Positions 1 to 6,567 of a DNA stretch of 12,462 nt are shown here, piece after piece. Position 1 is the first letter of the stretch, and each line of letters opens with the position of its first letter. The translations under genes and the position numbers were made by a program. The DNA is from JBFKPQ01 sp041628225 (GTDB taxonomy: Bacteria; Actinomycetota; Acidimicrobiia; Spongiisociales; JAENVV01). The stretch spans positions 1 to 12,462 of the forward strand of contig JBFKPQ010000065.1 in assembly GCA_041628225.1 (NCBI GenBank), in the 5' to 3' direction. The notes beneath the pieces are model-generated. The model was not told the DNA's origin. It did no database searches and worked only from the letters and a program-made list of their open reading frames with translations.

Positions 1-18
1 ACCTGACGCGGTGTCGCG

Positions 19-681
19 CTACGGACAACCGACCAGCTCGACCACCCCCACGCGGGCCGCGTGCGAACAGAGGTAGGCGCGCTCGCTCCGATCCATCTCG
101 ACCAGTACCGCCTCCAACTCCGGACGGGCCCCGTCCGGGTCGCCGCGATACGCTCGAACGAGCGCCGCGCGGGATCTCCACCAGCGGGCCCGGGCGGGAT
201 TGACCTTTCCGAGCAGCTCCGGCCAGCGCCCGAGCACCTGGTCTACCGAGTCGAAGTTCTCCAGCCACGAGAATCCCTGGCCGGTGAGGTGCCCTCGGAT
301 CTCGTCGGCCAGAACTGGCGGCGGCCCGGTCATCGTCCACCAGTGATCGGTGCCCATCACCAGCACGCCCAACCGTTCGCGAACCTGACACACCATTTCG
401 GCGACCCAGCCGTCTTCGGCTGCGCCGCGTCCAACCAGGTCGACGTCGGGTAGGTAGATCCCAAGATTCACCGCGAACCGACCGCCCGGGTTTTCGGGAT
501 CGAATCCCCGCTCCGAACGCGGCGCATTCCAGCGATCCAATTGGAAGTTGACGACATGCACCAGGTCGGTGTGGCGGCGGTTGAACGTCGTGCCGCGCTT
601 GCGGAAACCGGCCTCCTTGAAGTCCGGCTTCAGGGCGGCGATGACCTCGTCGAGGTAGGCGGCATGCGGAGACTTCGGCAC
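19..681 (-). CDS. DUF4304-like hypothetical protein
   Basis: A 220-residue protein of unknown function. The N-terminal ~100 residues fit the DUF4304 pattern as I recall it: an opening helix (LDEVIAALKPDFKEAGF), a GFRKRG turn, an aromatic strand (HVVNFQLDRW) and a strand with FAVNLGIYLP. The C-terminal ~70 residues are helical and Arg/Glu-rich (RWWRSRAALVRAY, ELEAVLVEMDRSERAYL) and may be a separate helical-repeat-like tail. No signal peptide or membrane segment is visible. The frame stays open far upstream of 681, but that part lies over the M29 gene and is Arg-rich, so it looks like shadow. I chose GTG at 681 because the DUF4304 similarity begins there and a CATGAT hexamer ends 6 nt before it. 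It lies 35 nt downstream of the aminopeptidase gene on the same strand, so readthrough is also possible. No biochemical role can be assigned. Confidence 0.75.
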   Translation of the reverse strand: MPKSPHAAYLDEVIAALKPDFKEAGFRKRGTTFNRRHTDLVHVVNFQLDRWNAPRSERGFDPENPGGRFAVNLGIYLPDVDLVGRGAAEDGWVAEMVCQVRERLGVLVMGTDHWWTMTGPPPVLADEIRGHLTGQGFSWLENFDSVDQVLGRWPELLGKVNPARARWWRSRAALVRAYRGDPDGARPELEAVLVEMDRSERAYLCSHAARVGVVELVGCP

Positions 682-687
682 CCTCTC

Positions 688-693
688 ATCATG
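688..693 (-). promoter_or_regulatory. Candidate -10 box (CATGAT) for the DUF4304 gene
   Basis: On the minus strand CATGAT ends 6 nt before the GTG at 681, which would put the transcription start on the start codon itself. The intervening bases (GAGAGG) are purine-rich but abut the GTG, too close for a normal Shine-Dalgarno site. No convincing -35 was seen. Confidence 0.35.
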
Positions 694-716
694 CCAGGCA
701 TCGGCCGCCACGGGCG

Positions 717-1937
717 TCAGGGGGTGAAGCCCCATTCGCCGGCGGCGATGATCGGCTCCTCGATGCCGTCGGCCGTGACACCGAACACGTCGAGCTCCGG
801 AGAACCGACCACGAAGTCGACGTGGGTGGTGCTGTGGTTCATGCCCGCTCCGACCAACTGGTCGGGAGTCATGTCCGGCCCACCCGCCAGATTGATGGGA
901 TACGACCGACCGATGGCGATGTGGCAGCCGTCGTTCTCGTCGAACAGCGTGTTGTTCCACACGAGCCCTTCGGCGGCGACTGCCGACGACATCGGGACCA
1001 TCGCGCATTCGCCGAACCGCACGGACCCTTCGTCGGTGGCCAGCAGCTGATCGAGGACGTCTTGGCCACGTTCGGCCCGGGCCGAAACGATCGCACCGCC
1101 GGCGACTTCGAACGAGAATCCCTCGACGAGGTGGCCAAACAGCGACAGCGGCTTGGTGGCGGTCACGACGCCGTCACCATGCATCCGGTGCGGGCCGCAG
1201 AAGACCTCTTCGGTCGGCATGTTCGGCACGAACGAGGTGCCCGCCGAACCGCCTGCCCACACCGGCCGGTCTGGCAGGCCCAGTGTCAGGTCGGTGCCCG
1301 GCCCGGAGTAGCGAAGCGCCGTGTACGCCCGGTCGGTCAGGTAGGCGCTGCGAGCGTTGAGGTCGGCGACGTGGCTGCGCCACTCGGCCACGGGGTCGTC
1401 ACGGTCGGCCCGGCACGCCCGGAGCACCGCATCCCACAGCTGTTCGGTTGCCTCGGCGTCGCTCAGGTCGGGGAAGACCTTGCGAGCCCAGGGTGCCGTG
1501 GGGGCGCCGATGACGCACCACTGACGGCGGAGACTGGCGCGTTCGGTGATGAACGGCGCCATCGCCTCCTGATTCAGCTTTGAGAAGGCGGCGATGCGCT
1601 GCGGGTCGATGCCGGCCATGGCGTCGGGGTCGTTGGCGGCGACGAACAGGAACTGGTCTCCGGCGTCGAAGGCGGCCATGTAGGCGCGGGACGACGTAGC
1701 CACGACCTCGGCCGCCTCGGCCGGCCCGTGGTCGTAGCGGGCCCGCGCGATCGTGTCGTCGTTCCACAACACGTCGACGTTCACGGCGCCGGCCCGATAG
1801 GCGGCCTCGACGAGCAGTCGCACGAAGGGGGCGGCGTCGACGCTGGCGCCGATCGTCAGCCGCTGGCCGGGTTCGAGTCCGACGCCGACCTGCACGGCGA
1901 CGTCGGCGTACTTGGTCAGGAGTTCGGTGGCCGGCAC
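717..1937 (-). CDS. M29-family metallo-aminopeptidase (AmpS/AmpT type)
   Basis: A 406-residue cytosolic aminopeptidase that should remove N-terminal amino acids from peptides with a two-metal site. Length matches the family (about 400-410). The family ligand pattern can be read in order: the PTEEVF motif (Glu at 243/244), FGECAMVP (Glu310), GCHIAIG (His339) with Tyr346 following, and NHSTTHVDF (His372, Asp374). PNMPTEEVF and HVDFVVGS are hallmark strings of M29 peptidases. The N-terminal half carries the usual helical domain. The start is GTG at 1937, preceded by GAGGA (1942-1946), an SD with short spacing. The gene is 50 nt downstream of the DmdA-like gene in the same direction and has its own TAGCGT hexamer at 1965-1970, so it may be transcribed both with dmdA and alone. 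Substrate preference cannot be read from sequence. Confidence 0.93.
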   Translation of the reverse strand: MPATELLTKYADVAVQVGVGLEPGQRLTIGASVDAAPFVRLLVEAAYRAGAVNVDVLWNDDTIARARYDHGPAEAAEVVATSSRAYMAAFDAGDQFLFVAANDPDAMAGIDPQRIAAFSKLNQEAMAPFITERASLRRQWCVIGAPTAPWARKVFPDLSDAEATEQLWDAVLRACRADRDDPVAEWRSHVADLNARSAYLTDRAYTALRYSGPGTDLTLGLPDRPVWAGGSAGTSFVPNMPTEEVFCGPHRMHGDGVVTATKPLSLFGHLVEGFSFEVAGGAIVSARAERGQDVLDQLLATDEGSVRFGECAMVPMSSAVAAEGLVWNNTLFDENDGCHIAIGRSYPINLAGGPDMTPDQLVGAGMNHSTTHVDFVVGSPELDVFGVTADGIEEPIIAAGEWGFTP

Positions 1938-1964
1938 GGCATCCTCGGGGTTGGTTGGTTGCTC

Positions 1965-1970
1965 ACGCTA
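1965..1970 (-). promoter_or_regulatory. Candidate -10 box (TAGCGT) for the M29 gene
   Basis: TAGCGT on the minus strand lies between the dmdA-like stop and the M29 start, its last base 27 nt before the GTG. A start about 7 nt downstream would give a ~20-nt leader holding the GAGGA ribosome site. This is the only gene in the window whose hexamer is clearly not at the start codon. Confidence 0.35.
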
Positions 1971-1987
1971 CCGAAGCGGCCCGAGAC

Positions 1988-3094
1988 TCAGACGAACGGG
2001 AGGTCGTGGATTTTGGCCCGCTGTGGCCCCGCCGGCGAATCGACCATGACGGGTGTCCGCGCCTCGACGATCGATCGGCGGATCTGGGCGATGGCGATCG
2101 TCCTGCCGAGCCGGGGCGAGCGGACCACTGCCGACATCGTGCCGACCTGCTCACCTTCGAGGCGCACGGCCATCCGCTCTTCGAGCGGCCACGCCGACCG
2201 TGTGTCGGCGTCGAGCACCAGCCCCGTCAACAGTCGTTCGGGGCCGTCCGCGGCCACCCGTTGGAGGGCCGCCTTGCCGATGTAGTCGGGCTCGCAGTCG
2301 ACGTCGACGTACCTACCCATCCCGGCCTCGAATGGGTTCGTGTCGTAGGTGGTGTCGCCGCCCCACGACAGCAGGCCGCTCTCTACCCGCTCGACGTGGT
2401 TAGGGGCTCCGGGGCCGATGCCGTAGGGCGCGCCGGCTTCCTTGACCAGGCCGTAGAGGTCGTTGCCGCGTGCCCCGTCTTGCAGGAACAGCTCGAACCC
2501 GCCCTGTTTCGACCAGCCTGACCGGCACACCACCGCCGGTATGCCCGCAATGTCGACCTCACGGAACCAGAAGTACTTCAGATCCCGCACCCAGTCGCCG
2601 CACAGGTCGGCGACCACGTCTTCGGCGAGCGGGCCCTGAACGGCGAGGGGCGACACGTCGGGTTCCGACACCTCGACGTCGAAGCCTCGTTCGGCGGCCA
2701 CGGCCTTGCACCACAGCAGCATGTCGTGGTCGGCCAGCGAAAACCAGTAGCGGCCGCCCGACAATTTCAACAAGACCGGGTCGTTGAGCAGGCGTCCGTC
2801 GTGGTCGCACATCGCCACGTATTTGCCCTGTCCCTCGACCATCTTCGACAGATCCCGAGCCGAGAGATATTGCGCGGCGGCGTGGGCGTCGGTTCCGGAG
2901 ATCTCGACCTGCCGCTCGGCGGCGACGTCCCACACGGCGACGCCGTTGACGAGCCGGTCGTACTCGGCGGCCAGGTCACCGAACGACAGCGGCAGAAGCA
3001 TCTTGTTGTAGACGGTCCAGGCGGATGCCCGGTCGGCGACGACCGAGTCGTAGAACGGGCTCTTACGGATGCGGGGGCTGGTGGTCAGGTGCAT
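1988..3094 (-). CDS. dmdA: DMSP demethylase-like GcvT-family protein (DmdA-like)
   Basis: A 368-residue tetrahydrofolate-dependent methyltransferase of the GcvT/aminomethyltransferase fold. DmdA moves a methyl group from dimethylsulfoniopropionate to THF, giving methylmercaptopropionate. Features that I recall from DmdA rather than true GcvT: the opening RIRKSPFYDSV followed by TVYNKMLLP; VWDVAAERQVEI (54-65); GRLLNDPVLLKL (100-111), where GcvT usually has a GGIxDD motif; VSPLAVQGP (147-155); RSGWSKQGGFELFL (191-204); and ERVESGLLSWGGD (235-247). The C-terminal GcvT barrel covers roughly 285-365. Length agrees with DmdA (~370). I chose ATG at 3094 because homology begins there and TACGCT sits just upstream; the upstream open frame overlaps the divergent zinc-ribbon gene. 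No gcvH or gcvP lies nearby, which argues against a glycine-cleavage role. An uncharacterised DmdA-like paralogue acting on another methyl donor remains possible. Confidence 0.8.
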   Translation of the reverse strand: MHLTTSPRIRKSPFYDSVVADRASAWTVYNKMLLPLSFGDLAAEYDRLVNGVAVWDVAAERQVEISGTDAHAAAQYLSARDLSKMVEGQGKYVAMCDHDGRLLNDPVLLKLSGGRYWFSLADHDMLLWCKAVAAERGFDVEVSEPDVSPLAVQGPLAEDVVADLCGDWVRDLKYFWFREVDIAGIPAVVCRSGWSKQGGFELFLQDGARGNDLYGLVKEAGAPYGIGPGAPNHVERVESGLLSWGGDTTYDTNPFEAGMGRYVDVDCEPDYIGKAALQRVAADGPERLLTGLVLDADTRSAWPLEERMAVRLEGEQVGTMSAVVRSPRLGRTIAIAQIRRSIVEARTPVMVDSPAGPQRAKIHDLPFV

Positions 3095-3102
3095 CGGACG
3101 AC

Positions 3103-3108
3103 AGCGTA
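3103..3108 (-). promoter_or_regulatory. Candidate -10 box (TACGCT) for the dmdA-like gene
   Basis: TACGCT on the minus strand ends 8 nt before the ATG at 3094, giving a leader of about 0-2 nt. It lies in the 81-bp divergent gap shared with the zinc-ribbon gene, whose own candidate box is at 3164-3169. Confidence 0.4.
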
Positions 3109-3163
3109 GGTGCCCGGTGGGATGTCGTGCCCGGCGAAGTCGGATTCTGTCGGTGCCGCGTCG

Positions 3164-3169
3164 CATGCT
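3164..3169 (+). promoter_or_regulatory. Candidate -10 box (CATGCT) for the zinc-ribbon gene
   Basis: CATGCT ends exactly 6 nt before the ATG at 3176, the spacing expected for a leaderless transcript. The first base departs from the TANNNT consensus. No Shine-Dalgarno sequence precedes this ATG. Confidence 0.35.
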
Positions 3170-3175
3170 GACGAC

Positions 3176-3382
3176 ATGAGACATCTGTTGGACGAGAGCC
3201 TTCCCGTGTGCCCACACTGTCGAAGCGATCGGTCGATCGTGGAGTACATCGTGGGAAGGCCGGCATTCCGACCGGCGTTCCCGGATGCCGTGTTCCTGCA
3301 CGGCTGCACGGTCATCGACGACGAACCCACGCCCGATTGGGGGTGCGTCGCCTGTGGTGTTGCTTGGGACGACGTCACATGA
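3176..3382 (+). CDS. Small zinc-ribbon protein
   Basis: A 68-residue protein with two CxxC knuckles, VCPHCRS (Cys12, Cys15) and GCVACG (Cys57, Cys60), plus a middle Cys44 in HGCTV. This is the layout of a zinc ribbon: two metal-binding knuckles separated by about 40 residues with short strands between. The order LPVCPHC, then a G-R-P turn, then GC.V, then PDWGCVACG resembles a widespread family of small uncharacterised actinobacterial proteins, which I recall but cannot name. The frame is open from 3110, but ATG at 3176 is preferred because the protein-like sequence starts there and a CATGCT box sits 6 nt upstream. It is transcribed divergently from the dmdA-like gene and ends 31 nt before the antitoxin relic. 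It is probably cytosolic; the partner (nucleic acid or protein) is unknown. Confidence 0.75.
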   Translation: MRHLLDESLPVCPHCRSDRSIVEYIVGRPAFRPAFPDAVFLHGCTVIDDEPTPDWGCVACGVAWDDVT

Positions 3383-3413
3383 GTGGATCCCGTGTTCGTA
3401 TGCTTTCCGGTAG

Positions 3414-3563
3414 CGAGGCCTGGTGTGGCTCGTCGAGTCGGAGCGTCGTGCCCACGCCGATCGACCGATCGTTGAGGGCTACGAACGCGTTCCGCCCAAC
3501 CGATCCGAGACTGCCGCGGCAGAGGCAGGGCTGCGGGCGGCGATCATCGAGGAACCGTGGTGA
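3414..3563 (+). pseudogene. Truncated type II antitoxin (MazE/RHH-like C-terminal half)
   Basis: This frame, too short for usual gene calling, encodes 49 residues that look like the C-terminal tail of an actinobacterial ribbon-helix-helix-type antitoxin: VESERRAHADRPIVEGYERV, then about 12 Ala/Glu-rich residues, ending AIIEEPW before TGA at 3561-3563. The pattern rIVeGYeRvP...aa.aIieEPW is one I recall from antitoxins paired with MazF/PemK toxins. The N-terminal DNA-binding half (about 30 residues) is missing: the frame is closed by TAG at 3411-3413 and the zinc-ribbon gene ends at 3382, leaving no room. Its TGA overlaps the toxin GTG (3560-3562), the coupled arrangement of real toxin-antitoxin operons. 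GTG at 3423 could initiate a 46-residue peptide. I read it as a deletion remnant. Confidence 0.6.
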
Positions 3564-3826
3564 CCTCGCCACGGCACGGTGATATCTGGTGGGGGGCGCT
3601 GGAGGTGTCGGCAGCGCCCGTTTCTCGCGCTGACGCGGATGCTGCGATCCCCGTCCTCGCCATCCTCGTGTGCGCGCCGATCACAACGAGCGTACGGTCG
3701 AGCGCCGCTTCGTTGGACAACCGTCAGGTGATCCCGAAGTCCGAGCTCACGAGCAGGGTCGCTCGGTTGCGGCTCGAGCGTCTCGACGAACGGTGCGAAG
3801 CCGCTCGAGCCGCCATCGATTGCTGA
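3557..3826 (+). pseudogene. Degenerate MazF/PemK-type endoribonuclease toxin
   Basis: MazF toxins cut mRNA. The open frame gives up to 89 residues, against about 105-115 for the family. The start has the MazF strand GDIWWGALE, and the end has SLDNRQVIPKSEL followed by TSRVARL and RLDERCEAARAAIDC, a good match to the MazF C-terminal half. The middle is damaged. Codons 3615-3638 read RPFLALTR only in the +1 frame, and DAAIPVL resumes in the original frame at 3638, so a pair of compensating indels has scrambled the second strand. After APITTSVRS, the 15-18 residues normally present before the LDN strand (the IPTEV..G..GLP region) are absent. The start is GTG at 3557 or 3560, overlapping the antitoxin stop. 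It probably encodes an inactive toxin. No functional antitoxin remains, as expected if the toxin is dead. Confidence 0.65.
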
Positions 3827-3869
3827 CGGATCGGTGCGGCTCGTGGGCGCGACGGCCGCGCTGTGGCAT

Positions 3870-3875
3870 GGAGGT
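3870..3875 (+). promoter_or_regulatory. Shine-Dalgarno GGAGGT for the first cyclase-STAND gene
   Basis: GGAGGT ends 10 nt before GTG 3886 and 13 nt before the tandem GTG at 3889. It lies inside the alternative ATG start (3868), so if it is used, translation begins at 3886 or 3889. Confidence 0.4.
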
Positions 3876-3876
3876 G

Positions 3877-3882
3877 TACGTT
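3877..3882 (+). promoter_or_regulatory. Candidate -10 box (TACGTT) for the first cyclase-STAND gene
   Basis: TACGTT ends 6 nt before GTG 3889 (3 nt before GTG 3886). If transcription starts about 7 nt downstream, the mRNA is leaderless from 3889 and the GGAGGT at 3870 would not be transcribed. The two signals are therefore competing explanations of the start. Confidence 0.35.
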
Positions 3883-3885
3883 TCG

Positions 3886-6426
3886 GTGGTGACCGAGTCC
3901 TCGAGCGCCGTCCGATCGCTGCCGAGCGGGTTTGTCACGTTCTTGTTCACGGACATCGAGGGCTCGACCCGGCTGTTCCGGCAGTTGGGCGACGGCTATG
4001 TGCCGCTGCTCGAACGACACCACGAACTGCTGCGGGAGGTGTGGTCAGAACACCGGGGTGTGGAGGTCAAGACCGAAGGCGATGCGTTTCTCGTGGCGTT
4101 CGGTGACCCCGGCGATGCTGTTGCGGCGGCGGCCTCCGCTCAGCAGGCGCTCGCCGCCGAGAAGCTGCCGTTGCGCGTCCGGATGGGCATCCATTCGGGT
4201 CTCGCCTCGCCGCGTGACGGCGACTACATCGCCTACGCCGTTCACCAGGCTGCCCGGGTCGTGGGCGCCGCCCACGGCGGGCAGATCATCGTGTCAGGAG
4301 CCACCCGGTCTGCCCTACCCGAGCCCGACCGGAGCCTCCGTTCCTTGGGCCGCTTCCGAGTCCGCGACTTCGAGGAACCTGTCGAACTGTTCGAGGTCGC
4401 CGTGGAGGGTTCGGCGTCCGTCACGGCCCCACCCCGTGCCACACCGGCCATGGGTCACAACCTCACGCCTCCGCCGGGTCTCTTCGTGGGCCGCCAAGCC
4501 GAGATCGCCGAACTGGCAGAGCTCGTGGCACCGGGGGCAGTGGTTTCCATCGTTGGAGCGGGTGGCGCCGGCAAGACCCGACTGGCTGTCGAGCTGAGTT
4601 TGGCCCGAGCCGACGACTGGCCCGATGGCGTATGGCTGGTCGAACTGGCGGCGTTGGGCGCCCAGGCGTCCGTCGCGGGCGCCGCAGCCGAAGCGATCGG
4701 CGTGTCGGTCGCAGACCGGGATCCGGTAGACGCGCTCATCGACGAGCTCGGCGCGAAGTCGTGCATGCTCGTCCTCGACAACTGTGAGCACATCGTTGAG
4801 GCGGTCGGCGATCTGGTCGCCACGCTGGTGCGGCGAACTCCCGGTGTGGCGGTCCTGGCAACTTCGCGTGAGCCACTGGGCATTGCCCATGAGCGCGTGT
4901 GGCGCATCGGCCCGTTGTCCGAACATGGTCCGGCAGTGGATCTGTTCGTCGACCGGGCCGGCTTGACCACGCCTACGGACGACGACGCGGCTGTCATCCA
5001 GCGGATCTGCGGAAGGCTCGGGGGCAATCCGCTGGCGATCGAACTCGCCGCCGCACGAGCGCAGCTGGTCGGCCTGACTGCCCTCGAGTCCGCTCTCGCT
5101 GACCGCTTCAAGATCCTGAGCAGTCGGCGTCGCGATCTGGAGCCACGTCAGCGGTCGATGACCGCGGTACTCGACTGGAGTCACGACTTGCTGGAATCCC
5201 ACGAGCAGACGGTATTCGAGCGTCTCGGTCTCTTTCCCGACAGTTTCAGCCTCGATGGTGCCGAGGTCGTGTGCGGAGGCGCCGTCGCCCCGGGAGACGT
5301 TGTCGATGCGGTGTGGGCGCTCGTCGACAAGTCGCTGCTCGGCGCAGACCCTTCCGCCAATCAGACACGATTCGCCATGAGCGAAACAGTGCGCGACTAC
5401 GCCCTCACACGACTCGACTCAGACAACCGGCGTGCCGGTGTTGGAGCGTTGGCCGCCTGGTATCTCGACAGCTACGGCCCGTGGACAGCGCTCGAACCCG
5501 AGCAGCTCAGCGATCTACGCGTCGAACTCGACAATGTCGATTGGATCATCGAGGCCGTGGGTGAGACCCAGCCAAACACGGCGCAGCTGCTGGCGCTGCC
5601 GATCGCCTACCTGAGGGATGTGTCTGGTGAACTCGCCGACGGGATCCTCCAGACCGACCGCTATCTTCGCTCGCTTCCTCACCCTTCGGTGGAACGAGCC
5701 CTCTTGTTGGGTGCGTCGGCACGGCTTCGAGCTCGCCGCGGCGACCGCGACACCGGCCGCCTCCTCGACGAAGCCGAGCGGCTCCTTGCCGTCCACGGGC
5801 CGGAGCCCGAGTGGGCAGCCGGGACGATCGCCATCCTTCGGGCCTACTGGCTCGAGTCGGCCGGGCGCCACACGGAGGCGCTGTCGGTGGCCGAGTCGGT
5901 GGGCGCGCCGGGGTCCCCGCTGGTGGCCCAGGCGCGAAGCTGGGCGGCGGTGGGAATTCTCCGGGGAAGTGGCGGAGACGATGACGGCGCCCTCGAAGCC
6001 CACCGGCGAGGGCTGGCGATAGAGGAACAGCTCGGTGGCGCCATCGAGGTCGCAGTGGGGCACAACAACGTGGCCGAGTACGCCCTGCGCCTCGGCCATG
6101 TCGACTCGGCAGCCAGCCACCAGCGGCGCACGCTCGATCTCGCCGAACAGATCGGATCGGTGTCTCTCGTGGCCTTCTCACTCATCATCGCCGCACGCGT
6201 GTCGGCGAGTAGGGATGATTGGCCGGGGACCGTCCTGTTGCACGGCGCCGCCGACCGTTGGTTGGAGGAGTCCGGTACGGCGCTCTTCGACGCAGATGCT
6301 GCCATCTCGAATCGACTGCTCGACGAAGCGCGGCGCCGGCTCGATGACTACGAACAAGTGCGAGCCCGAGGTTGGGCTCTCGAGCTTCCTCAGGCAGTCG
6401 CAGCGGCCCGTACCGCGCTGAGTTGA
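3886..6426 (+). CDS. Class III nucleotidyl cyclase-NB-ARC/STAND ATPase-TPR protein
   Basis: An 846-residue soluble signalling protein with three parts. Residues ~14-175: class III cyclase with FTDIEGST (metal Asp23), VKTEGDAF (substrate Lys62, metal Asp66), Asp113 of the purine-selecting pair and transition-state Arg124; the usual Asn is His120. Residues ~196-460: NB-ARC/STAND ATPase with Walker A GAGGAGKT (224-231), Walker B LVLDN (Asp298), sensor-like TSREPLGI (326-333), GLPL-type GGNPLAIELAA (379-389) and a winged-helix segment with RQRSMTAVLDWSHDLL. Residues ~540-830: helical TPR-like repeats (GALEAHRRGLAIEEQLG, SAASHQRRTLDLAEQIG). There is no C-terminal LuxR HTH. It probably couples ligand or partner sensing and ATP-driven switching to cNMP synthesis. 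ATG 3868 or GTG 3889 are alternative starts; the frame is open back to 3670 through the toxin relic, but that part is not protein-like. A paralogue is at 8643. Confidence 0.92.
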   Translation: MVTESSSAVRSLPSGFVTFLFTDIEGSTRLFRQLGDGYVPLLERHHELLREVWSEHRGVEVKTEGDAFLVAFGDPGDAVAAAASAQQALAAEKLPLRVRMGIHSGLASPRDGDYIAYAVHQAARVVGAAHGGQIIVSGATRSALPEPDRSLRSLGRFRVRDFEEPVELFEVAVEGSASVTAPPRATPAMGHNLTPPPGLFVGRQAEIAELAELVAPGAVVSIVGAGGAGKTRLAVELSLARADDWPDGVWLVELAALGAQASVAGAAAEAIGVSVADRDPVDALIDELGAKSCMLVLDNCEHIVEAVGDLVATLVRRTPGVAVLATSREPLGIAHERVWRIGPLSEHGPAVDLFVDRAGLTTPTDDDAAVIQRICGRLGGNPLAIELAAARAQLVGLTALESALADRFKILSSRRRDLEPRQRSMTAVLDWSHDLLESHEQTVFERLGLFPDSFSLDGAEVVCGGAVAPGDVVDAVWALVDKSLLGADPSANQTRFAMSETVRDYALTRLDSDNRRAGVGALAAWYLDSYGPWTALEPEQLSDLRVELDNVDWIIEAVGETQPNTAQLLALPIAYLRDVSGELADGILQTDRYLRSLPHPSVERALLLGASARLRARRGDRDTGRLLDEAERLLAVHGPEPEWAAGTIAILRAYWLESAGRHTEALSVAESVGAPGSPLVAQARSWAAVGILRGSGGDDDGALEAHRRGLAIEEQLGGAIEVAVGHNNVAEYALRLGHVDSAASHQRRTLDLAEQIGSVSLVAFSLIIAARVSASRDDWPGTVLLHGAADRWLEESGTALFDADAAISNRLLDEARRRLDDYEQVRARGWALELPQAVAAARTALS

Positions 6427-6443
6427 GAGTGTCTGTTGGAGAA

Positions 6444-6494
6444 CTGGCGCCCGCGGTGGAGGCTCAGCTACGCGATCCGTCCGCACCGCGCCAG
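6444..6494 (+). repeat. Imperfect inverted repeat between cyclase-STAND gene and nth
   Basis: CTGGCGC (6444-6450) pairs with GCGCCAG (6488-6494), and GGTG can pair with CACC inside after a small bulge. It starts 18 nt after the upstream stop, where a terminator could sit, but there is no T-tract and the loop is long. Weak candidate. Confidence 0.2.
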
Positions 6495-6554
6495 AGCGCG
6501 AATGCGATGGGTGGCACGGCTGACAGGGTTGGAGTCCTACGGCCTGACATCGTC

Positions 6555-6560
6555 TACGGT
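6555..6560 (+). promoter_or_regulatory. Candidate -10 box (TACGGT) for nth
   Basis: TACGGT ends 7 nt before GTG 6568, placing transcription start at or one base before the start codon. It supports this start over the upstream in-frame ATG at 6502. Confidence 0.4.
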
Positions 6561-6567
6561 GTCGGCC

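Noticed and set aside
682..1008. Upstream extension of the DUF4304 frame to 1008
   Set aside because: Arg/His-rich shadow over the M29 gene on the same strand in another frame; homology begins at 681.
1988..3094. Reading the DmdA-like gene as the glycine-cleavage T protein (gcvT)
   Set aside because: Diagnostic strings match DmdA better, and no gcvH or gcvP lies nearby.
3110..3175. N-terminal extension of the zinc-ribbon gene to 3110
   Set aside because: The extra 22 residues overlap the divergent promoter gap and look unlike the family; ATG 3176 has a leaderless-type -10 box.
3670..3867. Extension of the first cyclase gene through the toxin relic
   Set aside because: Arg-rich, low-complexity translation without family similarity; cyclases of this type begin about 10-20 residues before the FTDIEGST motif.
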